From NCBI GenBank assembly GCA_963920705.1, contig CAWUCO010000291.1, forward strand, positions 1,798,001-1,862,000: a DNA stretch of 64,000 nt. Direction: 5' to 3'. Below are positions 12,901 to 26,095 of this stretch, piece by piece. The notes beneath the pieces were generated by a model, which worked only from the letters and a program-made list of their open reading frames with translations, made no database searches and was not told the origin of the DNA. Both the position numbers and the translations under genes were made by a program. Position 1 is the stretch's first letter. The number at the start of each line of letters is the position of its first letter. This DNA is from Odiellus spinosus (Eukaryota; Arthropoda; Arachnida; Opiliones; Phalangiidae).

Positions 12901-15900
12901 CGCCAAATATTGGACGCCAAAGATTGAACGCCAAAGATTGAACGCCAAATATTGAACGCTAAAGATTGAACGCCAAATATTGATCGCCAAAGATTAACGC
13001 CAGCATTGAACGCCAAAGATTAACGCCAGCATTGAACGCCACAGATTGAACGCCAAATATTGAACGCCAAAGATTGAATGCCAAATATTGAACGCCAAAT
13101 ATTGTACGCCGAATATTGAACGCCAAAGATTGTGCGCCAAATATTGAACGCCAAAGATTGAACGCTAAAGATTGAACGCCAAAGATTGAACGAAAAAGAT
13201 TGAACTCCAAATATTGAACGCCAAAGATTGAAGGCCAAAGATTGAACGCCAAGGAATGAACGCCAAATATTGGACGCCAAAGATTGAACGCCAAATATTG
13301 TACGCCGAATATTGAACGCCAAAAATTGAACGCCAAATATTGAACGCCAAATATTGAACGCCAATTATTGAAAGCCAAAGATTGAACGCCAAAGATTGAA
13401 CTCCAAATATTGAATGCCAAAGATTATGCGCCAAATATTGAACGCCAAAGATTGAATGCCAAATATTGAAGACCAAATATTGAACGCCAAATATTGAACG
13501 CCAAAGATTGAAGGCCAAAGATTGAACGCCAAAGACTGAACGCCAAGGAATGAACGCCAAATATTGGACGCCAAAGATTGAACGCCAAATATTGTACGCC
13601 GAATATTGAACGCCAAAAATTGAACGCCAAATATTCAACGCCAAATATTGAACGCCAATTATTGAAAGCCAAAGATTGAACGCCAAAGATTGAACTCCAA
13701 ATATTGAATGCCAAAGATTATGCGCCAAATATTGAACGCCAAAGATTGAATGCCAAATATTGAAGACCAAATATTGAACGCCAAATATTGAACGCCAAAG
13801 ATTGAAGGCCAAAGATTGAACGCCAAAGACTGAACGCCAAAGATTGAACGCCAAAGATTGAACGCCAAAGATTGAACGCCATAGATTGAACGACCAAGAT
13901 TGAACGCCAAAGATTGAACGCCAAAGATTGAACGCCAAATATTGAACGCCAAATATTGAAAGCCAAAGATTGAACGCCAAAGATTGAACGCCAAATATTG
14001 AACGCCAAAGATTGTGCGCCAAATATTGAACGCCAAAGATTGAATTCCAAATATTGAAGACCAAATATTGAACGCCAAATATTGAACGCCAAAGATTGAA
14101 CGCCAAAGATTGAACGCCAAAGATTGAACGCCAAAGATTGAACGCCAAAGATTGAACGCCAAGGATTGAACGCCAAAGATTGAACGCCAAGGATTGAAAG
14201 CCAAATATTGGACGCCAAATATTGAACGTTAAAGATTGAACGCCAAATTTTGGACGCCAAAGATTGAACGCCAAAGATTGAACGCCAAATATTGAACGCT
14301 AAAGATTGAACGCCAAATATTGAACGCCAAAGATTGAACGCCAAATATTGACAGCCAAAGATTGAACGCCAAAGATTGAACGCCAAGGATTGAACGCCAA
14401 ATATTGAACGCCAAAGATTGAAAGCCTAATATTGAACGCCAAATATTGAACGCCAAATATTGAACGCCAAAGATTGAACGCCAAAGATTGACAGCGAAAG
14501 ATTGAACGCCAATGATTGAACGCCAAGGGTTGAGCGCCAAATGTTGAACGCCAAAGATTGAACACCAAATATTGAACGCCAAATATTGAACGCCAAAGAT
14601 TGAACGCCAAATATTGAACGCCAAATATTGAACGCCAAAGATTGAATGCCAAATATTGAACGCCAAAGATTGTGCGCCAAATATTGAAAGCCAAAGATTG
14701 AATGCCAAATATTGAAGACCAAATATTGAACGCAAAATATTGAACGCCAAAGATTGAACGCCAAAGATTGAACGCCAAAGATTGAACGCCAAAGATTGAA
14801 CGCCAAGGAATGAACGCCAAATATTGGACGCCAAAGATTGAACGCCAAATATTGTACGCCGAATATTGAACGCCAAAAATTGAACGCCAAATATTGAAAG
14901 CCAAATATTGAACGCCAAATATTGAAAGCCAAAGATTGAACGCCAAAGATTGAACCCCAAATATTGAACGCCAAAGATTGTGCGCCAAATATTGAACGCA
15001 AAATATTGAACGAAAAAGATTGAACGCCAAAGATTGAACGCCAAAGATTGAACGCCAAGGAATGAACGCATAATATTGGACGCCAAAGATTGAACGCCAA
15101 AAATTGAACGCCAAATATTGAACGCCAAATATTGAAAGCCAAAGATTGAACGCCAAAGATTGAACTCCAAATATTGAACGCCAAAGATTGTGCGCCAAAT
15201 ATTGAACGCCAAAGATTGAATGCCAAATATTGAAGACCAAATATTGAACGCCAAATATTGAACGCCAAAGATTGAACACCAAAGATTGAACGCCAAAGAT
15301 TGAACGCCAAAGATTGAACGCCAAAGATTGAACGCCAAGGATTGAACGCCAAAGATTGAACGCCAAAGATTGAACGCCAAAGATTGAACGCCAAATATTG
15401 AACGCTAAAGATTGAACGCCAAATATTGAACGCCAAAGATTAACGCCAGCATTGAACGCCAAAGATTAACGCCAGCATTGAACGCCACAGATTGAACGCC
15501 AAATATTGAACGCCAAAGATTGAATGCCAAATATTGAACGCCAAATATTGTACGCCGAACATTGAACGCCAAAGATTGTGCGCCAAATATTGAACGCCAA
15601 AGATTGAATGCCAAATATTGAAGACCAAATATTGTGCGCCAAATATTGAACGCCAAAGATTGAACGCTTAAGATTGAACGCCAAAGATTGAACGCCAAAG
15701 ATTGAACGCCAAGGAATGAACGCCAAATATTGGACGCCAAAGATTGAACGCCAAAGATTGAACGCCAAAGATTGAACGCCAAAGATTGAACGCCAAAGAT
15801 TGAACGCCGAAGATTGAACGCCAAATATTGAACGCCAAAGAATGAACGCCAAATTTTGAACGCCAAAGATTGAACGCCGAAGATTGAACGCCAAATATTG

Positions 15901-16000
15901 AACGCCAAGGATTGAACGCCAAAGATTGAACGCCAAGGATTGAACGCCAAATATTGGACGCCAAATATTGAACGTTAAAGATTGAACGCCAAAGATTGAA
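6894..16000 (-). repeat. 5.1-5.7-kb segmental tandem duplication in reverse block B
   Basis: Sequence from 6891 matches sequence from 12121 base for base for several hundred bases (offset 5,230). This includes the double unit with CTTACAGCC at about 7259 and 12489. The offset then changes in unit-sized steps: 5,104 near 7.8 kb, 5,300 near 8.6-9.1 kb, 5,720 near 9.7 kb. That is what losses and gains of 9 to 30 units would give. All four offsets leave remainder 8 when divided by 14, which is what five 13-bp modules in the interval predict. The left copy is cut by the orientation switch at 6894. Confidence 0.85.
10512..13016 (-). other. Longest stop-free run (834 codons); not called as a gene
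   Basis: This is the longest ATG-started open frame in the window. Its product is nothing but the 14-residue satellite peptide LAFNLWRSIFGVQS and its I/Y form LAFNIWRSIFGVQY, with the 13-bp modules read as AFNAGVNLWRS and LALIFGVQ. Other frames on the same strand are open over much of the interval and read the same peptide in other registers. That is expected from a stop-free unit whose length is not a multiple of three. There is no signal peptide, recognisable domain or non-repeat segment. Open frames elsewhere have the same explanation, and their strand simply follows repeat orientation. Confidence 0.9.
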
Positions 16001-16088
16001 CGCCAAATATAGAACGCTAAAGATTGAACGCCAAATATTGAACGCCAAATATTGAACGCCAAAGATTGAACGCCAAAGATTGAACGCC

Positions 16089-16558
16089 AAAGATTAACGC
16101 CAGCATTGAACGCCAAAGATTGAACGCCAAATATTGAACGCAAAATATTGAACGTCACAGATTAAACGCCAAATATTGAACGCCAAATATTGAACGCCAA
16201 AGATTGAACGCCAAAGATTGAACGCCAAGGATTGAACGCCAAATATTGGACGCCAAATATTGAACGTTAAAGATTGAACGCCAAAGATTGAACGCCAAAT
16301 ATAGAACGCTAAAGATTGAACGCCAAATATTGAACGCCAAATATTGAACGCCAAAGATTGAACGCCAAAGATTGAACGCCAAAGATTAACGCCAGCATTG
16401 AACGCCAAAGATTGAACGCCAAATATTGAACGCAAAATATTGAACGTCACAGATTAAACGCCAAATATTGAACGCCAAATATTGAACGCCAAAGATTGAA
16501 CGCCAAAGATTGAACGCCAAAGATTGAACGCCAAAGATTAACGCCAGCATTGAACGCC
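16089..16558 (-). repeat. 292-bp local duplication carrying single 13-bp modules
   Basis: Single, not paired, 13-bp modules start at 16089, 16381 and 16533. The first two sit in near-identical segments 292 bp apart, each with a unit containing AACGTCACAGATTAAACG and another containing TATAGAACGC. The offset is 21 units less two bases, as expected with one single module. Another single module is at 17229. Confidence 0.8.
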
Positions 16559-17624
16559 AAAGATTGAACGCCAAATATTGAACGCCAAATATTGAACGTC
16601 ACAGATTGAACGCCAAATATTGAACGCCAAAGATTGAACGCCAAATATTGAACGCCAAATATTGAACGCCAAAGATTGAACGCCAAAGATTGAACGCCAA
16701 ATATTGAACGCCAAAGATTGAACGCCAAATTTTGAACGCCAAAGATTGAACGCCAAATATTGAACGCCAAAGATTGTTCGCCAAATATTGAACGCCAAAG
16801 ATTGAATGCCAAATATTGAAGACCAAATATTGAACGCCAAATATTGGACGCCAAAGATTGAACGCCAAAGATTGAACGCCAAATATTGAACGCCAAAGAT
16901 TGAACGCCAAATATTGAACGCCAAAGATTGAACGCCAAATATTAGACGCCAAAGATTGAACGCCAAAGATTGAACTCCAAATATTAGACGCCAAAGATTG
17001 AACGCCAAAGATTGAACGCCAAAGATTGACAGCCAAAGATTGAACACCAAAGATTGAACGCCAAGGATTGAACGCCAAATATTGAACGCCAAAGACTGAA
17101 CGCCTAATATTGAACGCCAGCATTGAACGCCAAAGATTGAACACCAAATATTGAACGCCAAATATTGAACGCCAAAGATTGAACGCCAAATATTGAACGC
17201 TAAAGATTGAACGCAAAATATTGACGCCAAAGATTAACGCCAGCATTGAACGCCAAAGATTGAACGCCAAAGATTGAACGCCAAATATTGAACGCCAAAG
17301 ATTGAACGCCAAAGATTGAACGCCAAATATTGAACGCCAAAGATTGAACGCCAAAGATTGATCGCCAAATATTGGACGCCAAAGATTGAACGCCAAAGAT
17401 TTAACGCCAAATATTGGACGCCAAAGATTGAACGCCAAAGATTGACAGCCAAAGATTGAACGCCAAAGATTGAACGCCAAGGATTGAACGCCAAATATTG
17501 AACGCCAAAGATTGAACGCCTAATATTGAACGCCAAATATTGAACGCCAAATATTGAACGCCAAATATTGAACGCCAAAGATTGAACGCCAAAGATTGAC
17601 AGCCAAAGATTGAACGCCAAAGAT

Positions 17625-17960
17625 TGAATGCCAAATATTGAACGCCAAAGATTGTGCGCCAAATATTGAAAGCCAAAGATTGAATGCCAAATATTGAAGA
17701 ACAAATATTGAACGCAAAATATTGAACGCCAAAGATTGAACGCCAAATATTGAACGCCAAATATTGAACGCCAAATATTGAACGCCAAAGATTGAATGCC
17801 AAATATTGAACGCCAAAGATTGTGCGCCAAATATTGAAAGCCAAAGATTGAATGCCAAATATTGAAGAACAAATATTGAACGCAAAATATTGAACGCCAA
17901 AGATTGAACGCCAAAGATTGAACGCCAAAGATTGAACGCCAAATATTGAACGCCAAGAAA
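17625..17960 (-). repeat. 168-bp tandem duplication
   Basis: GAAGAACAAATATTG occurs at 17696 and 17864, exactly 12 units apart. The preceding units, with GAATGCC, TTGTGCGCC and GAAAGCC, occur in the same order in both copies. This is a small recent duplication inside reverse block B. Confidence 0.85.
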
Positions 17961-19026
17961 TGAACGCCAAATATTGGACGCCAAAGATTGAACGCCAAAT
18001 ATTGTACGCCGAATATTGAACGCCAAAAATTGAACGCCAAATATTGAAAGCCAAAGATTGAACGCCAAAGATTGAACGCCAAAGATTGAACGCCAAATAT
18101 TGAACGCCAAGGAATGAACGCCAAATATTGGACGCCAAAGATTGAACGCCAAATATTGTACGCCGAATATTGAACGCCAAAAATTGAACGCCAAATATTA
18201 AAAGCCAAATATTGAACGCCAAATATTGAAAGCCAAAATTGAACGCCAAAGATTGAACTCCAAATATTGAACGCCAAAGATTGTGCGCCAAATATTGAAC
18301 GCCAAAGATTGAATGCCAAATATTGAAGACCAAATATTGAACGCAAAATATTGAACGCCAAAAGATTGAACGCCAAAGATTGAACGCCAAAGATTGAACG
18401 CCAAGGAATGAACGCCAAATATTGGACGCCAAAGATTGAACGCCAAATATTGTACGCCGAATATTGAACGCCAAAAATTGAACGCCAAATATTGAACACC
18501 AAATATTGAACGCCAAATATTGAAAGCCAAAGATTGAACGCCAAAGATTGAACTCCAAATATTGAACGCCAAAGATTGTGCGCCAAATATTGAACGCCAA
18601 AGATTGAATGCCAAATATTGAAGACCAAATATTGAACGCCAAATATTGAACGCCAAATATTGAAAGCCAAAGATTGAACGCCAAAGATTGAACTCCAAAA
18701 ATTGAACGCCAAAGATTGTGCGCCAAATATTGAACGCCAAAGATTGAATGCCAAATATTGAAGACCAAATATTGAAAGCCAAATATTGAACGCCAAATAT
18801 TGTACGCCGAATATTGAACGCCAAAGATTGTGCGCCAAATATTGAACGCCAAAGATTGAACGCTAAAGATTGAACGCCAAAGATTGAACGCCAAAGATTG
18901 AACTCCAAATATTGAACGCCAAAGATTGTGCGCCAAATATTGAACGCCAAAGATTGAATGCCAAATATTGAAGACCAAATATTGTGCGCCAAATATTGAA
19001 CGCCAAAGATTGAACGCTAAAGATTG
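17755..19026 (-). repeat. Inverted partner of 38847-40120
   Basis: Read on the minus strand from 19026, this segment matches the plus strand from 38847 almost unit for unit: 18992 pairs with 38881 and 18838 with 39035. One base of slippage by 18195/39678 matches an extra A in this copy near 18361. The match fails near 17760/40120. The pair forms a 1.27-kb inverted repeat about 20 kb apart. Confidence 0.85.
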
Positions 19027-22000
19027 AACGCCAAAGATTGAACGCCAAAGATTGAACGCCAAAGATTGAACGCCAAATATTGAACGCCAAAGAATGAACG
19101 CCAAATTTTGAACGCCAAAGATTGTGCGCCAAATATTGAACGCCAAAGATTGAATGCCAAATATTGAAGACCAAATATTGAACGTAAAATATTGAACGTA
19201 AAATATTGAACGCCAAAGATTGAACGCCAAAGATTGAACGCCAAAGATTAACGCCAGCATTGAACGCCAAAGATTAACGCCAGCATTGAACGCCACAGAT
19301 TGAACGCCAAATATTGAACGCCAAAGATTGAACGCCAAATATTGAACGCCAAATATTGAACGCCAAAGATTGAACGATAAAGATTGAACGCCAAATATTG
19401 AACGCCAAAGATTGAACGCCAAATTTTGAACGCCAAAGATTGAACGCCAAATATTGAACGCCAAAGATTGTGCGCCAAATATTGAATGCCAAAGATTGAA
19501 CGCTAAAGATTGAACGCCAAAGATTGAACGCCAAAGATTGAACTCCAAATATTGAACGCCAAAGATTGTGCGCCAAATATTGAACGCCAAAGATTGAATG
19601 CCAAATATTGAAGACCAAATATTGTGCGCCAAATATTGAACGCCAAAGATTGAACGCTAAAGATTGAACGCCAAAGATTGAACGCCAAAGATTGAACGCC
19701 AAGGAATGAACGCCAAATATTGGACGCCAAAGATTGAACGCCAAAGATTGAACGCCAAATATTGAACGCCAAAGAATGAACGCCAAATTTTGAACGCCAA
19801 AGATTGTGCGCCAAATATTGAACGCCAAAGATTGAATGCCAAATATTGAAGACCAAATATTGAACGTAAAATATTGAACGCCAAAGATTGAACGCCAAAG
19901 ATTGAACGCCAATGATTGAACGCCAAAGATTGAACGCCAAAGATTAACGCCAGCATTGAACGCCAAAGATTAACGCCAGCATTGAACGCCACAGATTGAA
20001 CGCCAAATATTGAACGCCAAAGATTGAACGCCAAATATTGAACGCCAAAGATTGAATGCCAAATATTGAAGACCAAATATTGAACGCCAAATATTGTGCG
20101 CCAAATATTGAACGCCAAAGATTGATCGCCAAAGAGTGAACGCCAAATATTGAACGCCAGCATTGAACGCCAAAGATTGAACACCAAATATTGAACGTCA
20201 AATATTGAACGCCAAAGATTGAACGCCAAATATTGAACGCCAAAGATTGAATGCCAAATATTGAAGACCAAATATTGAACGCCAAAGATTGATCGCCAAA
20301 GATTGAACGCAAATATTGAACGCCAGCATTGAACGCCAAAGATTGAACACCAAATATTGAACGTCAAATATTGAACGCCAAAGATTGAACGCCAAATATT
20401 GAACGCTAAAGATTGAACGCCAAATATTGAACGCCAAATATTGAACGCCAAAGATTGAACGCCAAAGATTGAACGCCAAATATTGAACGCCAAAGATTGT
20501 GCGCCAAATATTGAACGCCAAAGATTGAATGCCAAATATTGAAGACCAAATATTGAACGCCAAATATTGAACGCCAAAGATTGAACGCCAAAGATGGAAC
20601 GCCAAAGATTGAACGCCAAAGATTGAACGCCAAAGATTGAACGCCAAAGATTGAACGCCAAATATTGAACGCCAAATATTGAACGCCAAAGATTGAACGA
20701 TAAAGATTGAACGCCAAATATTGAACGCCAAAGATTGAACGCCAAATTTTGAACGCCAAAGATTGAACGCCAAATATTGACCGCCAAAGATTGTTCGCCA
20801 AATATTGAACGCCAAAGATTGAATGTCAAATATTGAAGACCAAATATTGGACGCCAAAGATTGAACGCCAAAGATTGAACGCCAAATATTGAACGCCAAA
20901 GATTGAACGCCAAAGATTGAACGCCAAAGATTGAACGCCAATTATTGGACGCCAAAGATTGAACGACAATTATTGGACGCCAAAGATTGAACGCCAAGGA
21001 TTGAACGCCAAAGATTGAACGCCAAGGATAGAAAGCCAAATATTGGACGCCAAATATTGAACGTTAAAGATTGAACGCCAAATATTGGACGCCAAAGATT
21101 GAACGCCAAAGATTGAACGCCAAATATTGAACGCTAAAGATTGAACGCCAAATATTGAACGCCAAAGATTAACGCCAGCATTGAACGCCAAAGATTAACG
21201 CCAGCATTGAACGCCACAGATTGAACGCCAAATATTGAACGCCAAAGATTGAATGCCAAATATTGAACGCCAAAGATTGTGCGCCAAATATTGAACGCCA
21301 AAGATTGAATGCCAAATATTGAAGACCAAATATTGAACGCCAAATATTGAACGCCAAAGATTGAACGCCAAAGATGGAACGCCAAAGATTGAACGCCAAA
21401 GATTGAACGCCAAAGATTGAACGCCAAAGATTGAACGCCCAATATTGAACGCCAAAGATTGAACGCCAAAGATTGAACGCCAAATATTGAACGCCAAATA
21501 TTGAACGCCACAGATTGAACGCCAAATATTGAACGCCAAAGATTGAACGCCAAATATTGAACGCCAAATATTGAACGCCAAAGATTGAACGCCAAAGATT
21601 GAACGCCAAATATTGAACGCCAAATATTGAACGCCAAAGATTGAACGATAAAGATTGAACGCCAAATATTGAACGCCAAAGATTGAACGCCAAATTTTGA
21701 ACGCCAAAGATTGAACGCCAAATATTGACCGCCAAAGATTGTTCGCCAAATATTGAACGCCAAAGATTGAATGCCAAATATAGAAGACCAAATATTGGAC
21801 GCCAAAGATTGAACGCCAAAGATTGAACGCCAAATATTGAACGCCAAAGATTGAACGCCAAAGATTGAACGCCAAAGATTGAACGCCAATTATTGGACGC
21901 CAAAGATTGAACGACAATTATTGGACGCCAAAGATTGAACGCCAAAGATTGAACGCCAAATATTGGACGCCAAAGATTGAACGCCAAAGATTTAACGCCA

Positions 22001-22159
22001 AATATTGGACGCCAAAGATTGAACGCCAAATATTGAACGCCAAAGATTGACAGCCAAAGATTGAACGCCAATGATTGAACGCCAAGGATTGAACGCCAAA
22101 TGTTGAACGCCAAAGATTGAACGCCAAAGATTGAACGCCAAAGATAGAACGCCAAAGAT

Positions 22160-24510
22160 TGAACGCCAAAGATTAACGCCAGCATTGAACGCCAAAGATT
22201 AACGCCAGCATTGAACGCCAAAGATTGAACGCCAAATATTGACCGCCAAATATTGAACGCCACAGATTGAATGCCAAATATTGAACGCCAAAGATTGAAC
22301 GCCAAAGATTGAACGCCAAAGATTGAACGCCAAGGATTGAACGCCAAAGATTGAACGCCAAATATTGAACGCCAAATATTGAACGCTAAAGATTGAACGC
22401 CAAATATTGAACGCCAAAGATTGAACGCCAAATATTGAACGCCAAAGATTGTGCGCCAAATATTGAACGCCAAAGAATGAATGCCAAATATTGAAGACCA
22501 AATATTGAACGCCAAATATTGAACGCCAAAGATTGAACGCCAAAGATTGAACGCCAAAGATTGAACGCCAAAGATTGAACGCCAAAGATTAACGCCAGCA
22601 TTGAACGCCAAAGATTAACGCCAAAGATAGAACGACAAAGATTGAACGCCAAATATTGTACGCCGAATATTGAACGCCAAAAATTGAACGCCAAATATTG
22701 AACGCCAAATATTGAACACCAAAGGTTGAACGCCAAATATTGAACGCCAAATATTGAAAGCCAAAGATTGAACGCCAAAGATTGAACGTCAAATATTGAA
22801 CGCCAAAGATTGTGCGCCAAATATTGAACGCCAAAGATTGAATGCCAAATATTGAAGACCAAATATTGAACGCCAAAGATTGAACGCCAAAGATTGAACG
22901 CCAAGGATTGAACGCCAAAGATTGAACGCCAAGGATTGAACGCCAAATATTGGACGCCAAATATTGAACATTAAAGATTGAACGCCAAAGATTGAACGCC
23001 AAATATAGAACGCTAAAGATTGAACGCCAAATATTGAACGCCAAAAATTGAACGCCAAAGATTGAACGCCAAATATTGAACGCCAAAGATTGTTCGCCAA
23101 ATATTGAAGACCACATATTGAACGCCAAATATTGAACGCCAAAGATTGAACGCCAAAGATTGAACGCCAAAGATAGAACGCCAAAGATTGAACGCCAAAG
23201 ATTAACGCCAGCATTGAACGCCAAAGATTAACGCCAGCATTGAACGCCAAAGATTGAACGCCAAATATTGACCGCCAAATATTGAACGCCACAGATTGAA
23301 TGCCAAATATTGAACGCCAAAGATTGAACGCCAAAGATTGAACGCCAAAGATTGAACGCCAAGGATTGAACGCCAAAGATTGAACGCCAAGGATTGAACG
23401 CCAAATATTGGACGCCAAATATTGAACGTTAAAGATTGAACGCCAAATATTGAACGCCAAAGATTGTTCGCCAAATATTGAAGACCACATATTGAACGCC
23501 AAATATTGAACGCCAAAGATTGAACGCCAAAGATTGAACGCCAAAGATAGAACGCCAAAGATTGAACGCCTAAGATTAACGCCAGCATTGAACGCCAAAG
23601 ATTAACGCCAGCATTGAACGCCAAAGATTGAACGCCAAATATTGACCGCCAAATATTGAACGCCACAGATTGAATGCCAAATATTGAACGCCAAAGATTG
23701 AACGCCAAAGATTGAACGCCAAAGATTGAACGCCAAGGATTGAACGCCAAAGATTGAACGCCAAGGATTGAACGCCAAATATTGGACGCCAAATATTGAA
23801 CGTTAAAGATTGAACGCCAAAGATTGAACGCCAAATATAGAACGCTAAAGATTGAACGCCAAATATTGAACGCCAAATATTGAACGCCAAAGATTGAACG
23901 CCAAATATTGAACGCCAAAGATTGTTCGCCAAATATTGAAGACCAAATATTGAACGCCAAATATTGAACGCCAAAGATTGAACGCCAAAGATTGAACGCC
24001 AAAGATAGAACGCCAAAGATTGAACGCCAAAGATTAACGCCAGCATTGAACGCCAAAGATTAACGCCAGCATTGAACGCCAAAGATTGAACGCCAAATAT
24101 TGAACGCCACAGATTGAACGAAAAATATTGAACGCCAAAGATTGAACGCCAAATATTGAACGAAAAATATTGAACGCCAAAGATTGAACGCCAAAGATTG
24201 AACGCCAAAGATTGTTCGCCAAATATTGAACGCCAAATATTGAACGCTAAAGATTGAACTCCAAATATTGAACGCCAAATATTGAACGCCAAAGATTGAA
24301 CGCCAAATATTGAACGCCAAAGATTGTGCGCCAAATATTGAACGCCAAAGAATGAATGCCAATTATTGAAGACCAAATATTGAACGCCAAATATTGAACG
24401 CCAAAGATTGAACGCCAAAGATTGAACGCCAAAGATTGAACGCCAAAGATTAACGCCAGCATTGAACGCCAAAGATTAACGCCAGCATTGAACGCCACAG
24501 ATTGAACGCC
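22160..24510 (-). repeat. Cluster of short B repeats with the GACCGCC variant
   Basis: 13-bp modules start at 22168, 22584, 23197, 23571, 24029 and 24445, closer together than elsewhere in this block. After those at 22168, 23197 and 23571 the same units follow, including TTGACCGCCAAATATTG then GCCACAGATTGAATGCC (about 22234, 23265 and 23640). This indicates local duplication of 0.4-1.0-kb pieces. The module at 22584 runs into an irregular unit, CCAAAGATAGAACG, at about 22622. Confidence 0.78.
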
Positions 24511-26040
24511 AAATATTGAACGCCAAGGATTGAACGCCAAATGTTGAACGCCAAAGATTGAACGCCAAAGATTGAACGCCAAATATTGAACGCCAAAGAT
24601 TGAACGCCAAATATTGAACGCCAAATATTGAATGCCAAATATTGAAGACCAAATATTGAACGCAAAAGATTGAACGCCAAATACTTACAGCCAAAGATTG
24701 AACGCCAAAGAGTGAACGCCAAATATTGAACGCCAAAGATTGAACGCCAAATATTGAACGCCAAATATTGTGCGCCAAATATAGAACGCCAAACATTGAA
24801 CGCCGCCAAATATTGAACGCTAAAGATTGAACGCCAATATTGAACGCCAAATATTGAACGCCAAAGATTGAACGCCAAATATTGAACGCCAAATATTGTG
24901 CGCAAAATATTGAACGCCAAAGATTGAATGCCAAATATTGAAGACCAAATATTGAACGCCAAATATTGAACGCCAAAGTCTGAACGCCAAAGATTGAACG
25001 CCAAAGATTGAACGCCAAAGATTGAACGCCAAAGATTGAACGCCAAAGATTGAACGCCAAAGATTGAACGACAAAGATTGAACGCCAAAGATTGAACGCC
25101 AAATATTGTACGCCGAATATTGAACGCCAAAAATTGAACGCCAAATATTGAACGCCAAATATTGAACACCAAAGGTTGAACGCCAAATATTGAACGCCAA
25201 ATATTGAAAGCCAAAGATTGAACGCCAAAGATTGAACGCCAAATATTGAACGCCAAAGATTGTGCGCCAAATATTGAACGCTAAAGATTGAACGCCAAAT
25301 ATTGAATGCCAAATATTGAACGCCAAAGATTGAACGCCAAATATTGAACGCCAAAGATTGTGCGCCAAATATTGAACGCCAAAGAATGAATGCCAAATAT
25401 TGAAGACCAAATATTGAACGCCAAATATTGAACGCCAAAGATTGAACGCCAAAGATTGAACGCCAAAGATTGAACGCCAAAGATTGAATGCCAAAGATTA
25501 AACGCCAAAGATTAACGCCAGCATTGAACGCCAAAGATTAACGCCAGCATTGAACGCCACAGATTGAACGCCAAATATTGAACGCCAAGGATTGAACGCC
25601 AAATGTTGAACGCCAAATATTGAATGCCAAATATTGAAGACCAAATATTGAACGCAAAAGATTGAACGCCAAAGATTGAACGCCAAATACTTACAGCCAA
25701 AGATTGAACGCCAAAGAGTGAACGCCAAATATTGAACGCCAAAGATTGAACGCCAAATATTGAACGCCAAATATTGTGCGCCAAATATAGAACGCCAAAC
25801 ATTGAACGCCAAATATTGAACGCTAAAGATTGAACGCCAAATATTGAACGCCAAATATTGAACGCCAAAGATTGAACGCCAAATATTGAACGCCAAATAT
25901 TGTGCGCAAAATATTGAACGCCAAAGATTGAATGCCAAATATTGAAGACCAAATATTGAACGCCAAATATTGAACGCCAAAGTCTGAACGCCAAAGGTTG
26001 AACGCCAAAGATTGAACGCCAAAGATTGAAAGCCAAATAT

Positions 26041-26095
26041 TGAAGACCAAATGTTGAACGCCAAATATTGAACGTCAAATATTTAACGCCAAAGA
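26041..26095 (-). repeat. Border between subfamilies B and A without orientation change
   Basis: On the left the last B-type unit is GAAGACCAAATG (sense GGTCTTC). On the right the first A-type units are AACGTCAAATATTTAACG followed by TTGTACGCAAAAGTGTG. Orientation and the 14-bp grid continue across the change, so this looks like a true subfamily border within one array. The exact base cannot be fixed because the intervening unit, sense GGCGTTCAACATTT, occurs in both subfamilies. Confidence 0.82.

Larger units (their letters stand above)
7885..25572 (-). repeat. 13-bp-unit modules in reverse block B
   Basis: In sense orientation a full module is a unit ending CTGT, then GGCGTTCAATGCT and GGCGTTAATCTTT, with that 13+13 pair repeated once: 66 bp, four bases short of the grid. 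Double modules begin (plus-strand left end) at 7885, 9715, 10481, 11163, 11607, 12989, 15435, 19243, 19939, 21164, 22168, 22584, 23197, 23571, 24029, 24445 and 25507. Several in the 22-24-kb cluster lack the CTGT unit. Single pairs lie at 16089, 16381, 16533 and 17229, with isolated GCCAGCATTG pieces near 17117, 20158 and 20323. Confidence 0.9.
6894..26055 (-). repeat. Satellite block B, reverse orientation
   Basis: Units read ATTGAACGCC on the plus strand, so the sense strand is minus. Subfamily B markers, given in sense orientation, are GGCGCACAAT, GGTCTTCAAT, frequent GGCATTCAAT, GGCTGTCAAT, CGGCGTACAAT, TTCATTCCTTGG, and the 13-bp-unit module. The block starts at the switch at 6894 and gives way to A, without changing orientation, near 26055. 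It contains a large 5.1-5.7-kb duplication and many smaller ones. A few odd indels occur, for example around 24793-24835, where an extra GCC and a shortened unit break the grid. No gene or unique sequence is seen. Confidence 0.92.

Noticed and set aside
10512-13016. Long open reading frames, up to 834 codons, as a repetitive structural protein gene
   Set aside because: The unit is stop-free in all sense frames, all frames give the same 14-residue peptide, variants ignore codon position, and the coding strand flips with repeat orientation. Nothing non-repetitive frames any of these runs.
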